Assembly (NCBI GenBank): GCA_905192625.1
Contig: CAJJLI010000111.1
Location: 1-6,773 of the forward strand
DNA: 6,773 nt
Source of the DNA: an uncultured Clostridium sp.
GTDB taxonomy: Bacteria > Bacillota > Clostridia > Lachnospirales > Lachnospiraceae
Direction of reading: 5' to 3'
In this document: positions 4,921 through 6,773 of the stretch, piece after piece
Layout: each line of letters opens with the position of its first letter
Position numbering within the stretch: the first letter of the stretch is position 1
Position numbers and translations under genes: made by a program
The notes under the pieces: model-generated
What the model was told of the DNA's origin: nothing
Seen by the model: the letters and a program-made list of their open reading frames with translations, nothing else
Database searches by the model: none

Positions 4921-5676
4921 ATGTTAAATCAATTTTCTAGATCAGAATTATTATTAGGCACAGAAGGGATGCAAGCATTAGCAAATGCGCGTGTGGCAGT
5001 GTTTGGAATCGGAGGCGTTGGTGGTTTTACAGTGGAAGCATTGGCAAGAAGTGGTGTTGGAACATTTGATATCATTGATGACGATAAAGTTTGCTTAACC
5101 AATATCAACCGTCAGATCATTGCTACAAGAACAACAGTAGGGAAATATAAAGTTGATGTCATGAAAGAAAGAATTCTAGATATCAATCCAAAAGCAGTTG
5201 TTAATACACATCGCTGCTTTTATCTACCAGAAAATGCACATGAATTTGATTTTTCTCAATATGATTATGTTGTAGATGCAGTGGATACGGTTACCGCTAA
5301 AATAGAATTGATTCTAAGAGCGAAGGAGTGTAATACTCCAATTATTAGTTGTATGGGTGCTGGAAATAAGTTAGATCCTACAAAATTTGAAGTAGCCGAT
5401 ATTTATAAGACTTCCGTTTGTCCTCTTGCAAAAGTTATGCGTAAAGAATTAAAAGCAAGAGGAGTTAAAAAATTAAAAGTAGTATATTCAAAGGAAGTTG
5501 CAAAACAACCTCTTTCTGATATGTCTTTAAGCTGTAAAACGAATTGTATCTGCCCTCCAGGAGCAGAACGTAAGTGCACGCAAAGAAGAGCAATACCAGG
5601 TAGCGTTGCATTTGTACCATCGGTAGCGGGACTAATTATTGCAGGTGAGGTCATAAAAGATTTAACTAGCATATAA
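4921..5676 (+). CDS. tcdA: tRNA threonylcarbamoyladenosine dehydratase
   Basis: TcdA (CsdL) is an E1-like, ATP-dependent enzyme that cyclises t6A37 to ct6A37 in tRNAs that read ANN codons. The 251-residue protein opens with FSRSELLLG, then the nucleotide-binding GIGGVGG (29-35), Asp53 in IIDDDKV, NINRQ (61-65) with the ATP-contacting Arg64, K77 in GKYKVDV, and VVDAVDT (117-123). These are the usual E1/ThiF/MoeB landmarks. MGAGNKLDP (145-153) and SVCPLAKVMRKELK (165-178) are TcdA-type, and the C-terminus ends in PGSVAFVPSVAGLIIAGEVI as in clostridial members. A Cys cluster (205, 209, 211, 219) lies before that motif; it is discussed as a finding. The start is preceded by AGGTG at 4912-4916, only 4 bases away, and AAAGG at 4905-4909, so the ribosome binding site is mediocre. 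It is probably transcribed from 4572-4600. A weak stem follows the stop. Confidence 0.92.
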   Translation: MLNQFSRSELLLGTEGMQALANARVAVFGIGGVGGFTVEALARSGVGTFDIIDDDKVCLTNINRQIIATRTTVGKYKVDVMKERILDINPKAVVNTHRCFYLPENAHEFDFSQYDYVVDAVDTVTAKIELILRAKECNTPIISCMGAGNKLDPTKFEVADIYKTSVCPLAKVMRKELKARGVKKLKVVYSKEVAKQPLSDMSLSCKTNCICPPGAERKCTQRRAIPGSVAFVPSVAGLIIAGEVIKDLTSI

Positions 5677-5694
5677 TACAGTATAAAAGTATTA
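5674..5694 (+). terminator. Weak hairpin at the tcdA stop
   Basis: TAATAC (5674-5679) and GTATTA (5689-5694) form a 6-bp stem with a 9-base loop starting in the stop codon, followed by AATAATTATT (a 10-base palindrome at 5694-5703). There is no T-run, and the stem has only one G-C pair. Termination here is uncertain. Confidence 0.25.
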
Positions 5695-5701
5695 ATAATT
5701 A

Positions 5702-5730
5702 TTGATATAACGTATAGTATGCAGTAAATA
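5702..5730 (+). promoter_or_regulatory. Possible promoter for the M20 peptidase gene
   Basis: TTGATA (5702-5707) and TAAATA (5725-5730) are spaced by 17 bases, each hexamer within two mismatches of consensus. The surrounding DNA is very AT-rich, so similar matches are expected by chance. It is the best candidate in the 175-base gap. Confidence 0.35.
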
Positions 5731-5813
5731 CGATATTATCATGAATGTCAGCATATAAATTTGTTGATAATAAAAAAATTATAAAAATAAATGTTGTGAA
5801 TCTTCGCATCATA

Positions 5814-5839
5814 GGGGAAGGAGAAAACCAAATTTGGTT
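5814..5839 (+). promoter_or_regulatory. Ribosome binding site followed by a 14-bp perfect palindrome
   Basis: GGGGAAGGAG (5814-5823) is the strongest ribosome binding site upstream of the peptidase, but it ends 28 bases before the ATG at 5852. Between them lies the perfect palindrome AACCAAATTTGGTT (5826-5839). An in-frame TTG inside it (5834-5836) is 10 bases from the purine run. A second purine stretch, AAGGA (5846-5850), is only 1 base from the ATG, too close for normal use. Either translation begins at the TTG or the hairpin shortens the gap to the ATG. Confidence 0.6.
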
Positions 5840-5851
5840 ACATCCAAGGAA

Positions 5852-6773
5852 ATGAATACAGAACGTTTAGTACAAGAATTTTGTAGGTTAGTTGAAATTG
5901 ATGCGCCATCGTTCGGGGAACGATTAATGGCAGACCAATTAAAGGATTATTTATTAGAGTTAGGATTTACAGTTTTTGAAGATTGTGCAGGAGTACGTTA
6001 CAAGGGGAATTGTGGGAATGTCTATGGATTTTTAAAAGGAGATATGGAAGGGGAACCTTTGTTATTCTCAGCGCATATGGATACCGTAGAACCTTCAAAA
6101 AATAAGAAAGCCATAGTACATTCCAATGGTCGAATCACAAGTGATGGCAGTTCCGTATTGGGCGCAGATGATTTATCGGGCATCGTAGCGATACTTGAGG
6201 CGATTCGAACAATAAAAGAAAAAGGACTTTCTCATAGAAGTATTGAAGTTTTATTTACAATCGGCGAGGAGGCATATCTTCGCGGCAGCGAGGTATTTGA
6301 TTACTCAATGATACAATCCGAGAAAGCATATGTTCTTGACCTTAGCGGAGCAGTTGGTGAGGCAGCACTATCTGCGCCGACGTTAATTTCGTTTATGGCA
6401 CAAGTAAAAGGAAAGGCATCACATGCAGGATTTGCTCCCGAGAATGGTATACATGCCATTGCCATTGCAGCAGAAGCAATCGGAAAAATAACGCAAGGAA
6501 GAATTGATAATAAAACAGTTGTAAACATAGGGAAAATAGAAGGTGGTCTAGCTACCAATATCGTTCCTGAAATCTGTACTTTACATGGTGAAGTACGAAG
6601 CTTTGATCATAACAGAGCATTGGAAGAAGTAGATCAAATCAATGAAATATTTCAAAAGGTAACCGCTCAGTATAATGCCAGCTGTAATTTTACATCTTCG
6701 TTTGGTTGTATTGCTTATAGTATTGCTGAAGAAGCATTGAGAGGGTCGCTGATTGCAGAAAACAAGACGGTCG
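5852..6773 (+). CDS. M20 family metallopeptidase, PepT-like (partial, runs off the right edge)
   Basis: This is the first ~307 residues of a dinuclear-zinc aminopeptidase-type hydrolase of family M20, related to tripeptidase PepT; it is expected in the cytoplasm and acts on short peptides. Visible residues: H75 and D77 in SAHMDTV, the bridging D106 in LGADD, catalytic base E139 and ligand E140 in TIGEEAY, D163 in YVLDLSGAVGE, then the lid/dimerisation domain starting near 180 with KGKASHAGFAPENGIHA (H191) and IEGGLATNIVP. The final His ligand lies beyond the window. I give the ATG at 5852 because MNTERLVQEFCRLVEIDAPS is a normal family N-terminus. A TTG at 5834 would add six residues and suits the ribosome binding site better. 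The last ~13 residues after YSIAEE do not look like the family, so the extreme end may be chimeric. A non-peptidase M20 amidohydrolase is possible. Confidence 0.85.
   Translation, partial: MNTERLVQEFCRLVEIDAPSFGERLMADQLKDYLLELGFTVFEDCAGVRYKGNCGNVYGFLKGDMEGEPLLFSAHMDTVEPSKNKKAIVHSNGRITSDGSSVLGADDLSGIVAILEAIRTIKEKGLSHRSIEVLFTIGEEAYLRGSEVFDYSMIQSEKAYVLDLSGAVGEAALSAPTLISFMAQVKGKASHAGFAPENGIHAIAIAAEAIGKITQGRIDNKTVVNIGKIEGGLATNIVPEICTLHGEVRSFDHNRALEEVDQINEIFQKVTAQYNASCNFTSSFGCIAYSIAEEALRGSLIAENKTV

Noticed and set aside
5403..6558. Minus-strand frames at 5403-5672 and 6301-6558
   Set aside because: Antisense shadows of tcdA and the M20 peptidase, with no family resemblance.

Overview
The window looks like a contig from a low-GC Firmicute, most probably a Lachnospiraceae (Clostridium cluster XIVa) relative. 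The support is AT-rich DNA, strong AGGAGG-type ribosome binding sites, textbook TTGACA/TATAAT promoters, and protein families typical of that group. I recognise no mobile element, RNA gene or CRISPR array. I also do not see a clearly new multi-gene system. The most unusual material is noncoding: three separate degenerate tandem-repeat tracts, and an apparently chimeric left end.

Layout. Bases 1 to about 54 read, on the minus strand and in GC-richer codons, as the N-terminus of an actinobacterial-type GatB. They abut the last ~46 codons of a plus-strand galE with no linker, which suggests an assembly or library chimera. The galE stop is at 194. After it comes a 291-base intergenic stretch with a degenerate ~15-bp AT-rich repeat. 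A leftward block follows: a zinc-dependent phospholipase C family protein (486-1484), a MalY/PatB-type C-S beta-lyase (1553-2740) and a Cys/Met-metabolism PLP enzyme of the cystathionine gamma-synthase/gamma-lyase type (2727-3881). The two PLP genes overlap by 14 bases and share one consensus sigma-A promoter at 3957-3985. Together they could move sulfur from cysteine through cystathionine to homocysteine (gamma-synthase then beta-lyase).

A 1,039-base divergent intergenic region (3882-4920) holds a hierarchical 20/40-bp minisatellite, a good plus-strand promoter (4572-4600) and a 17-bp purine-rich repeat that would lie in the mRNA leader. Next are tcdA (4921-5676; the t6A to ct6A tRNA-modifying dehydratase) and, after a 175-base gap, a PepT-like M20 metallopeptidase. 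The peptidase gene has an unusual palindrome between its ribosome binding site and its ATG, and it runs off the right edge. Its last ~40 bases look atypical and may be a second chimeric end.

Apart from the probable transsulfuration pair, the genes look like unrelated housekeeping neighbours.
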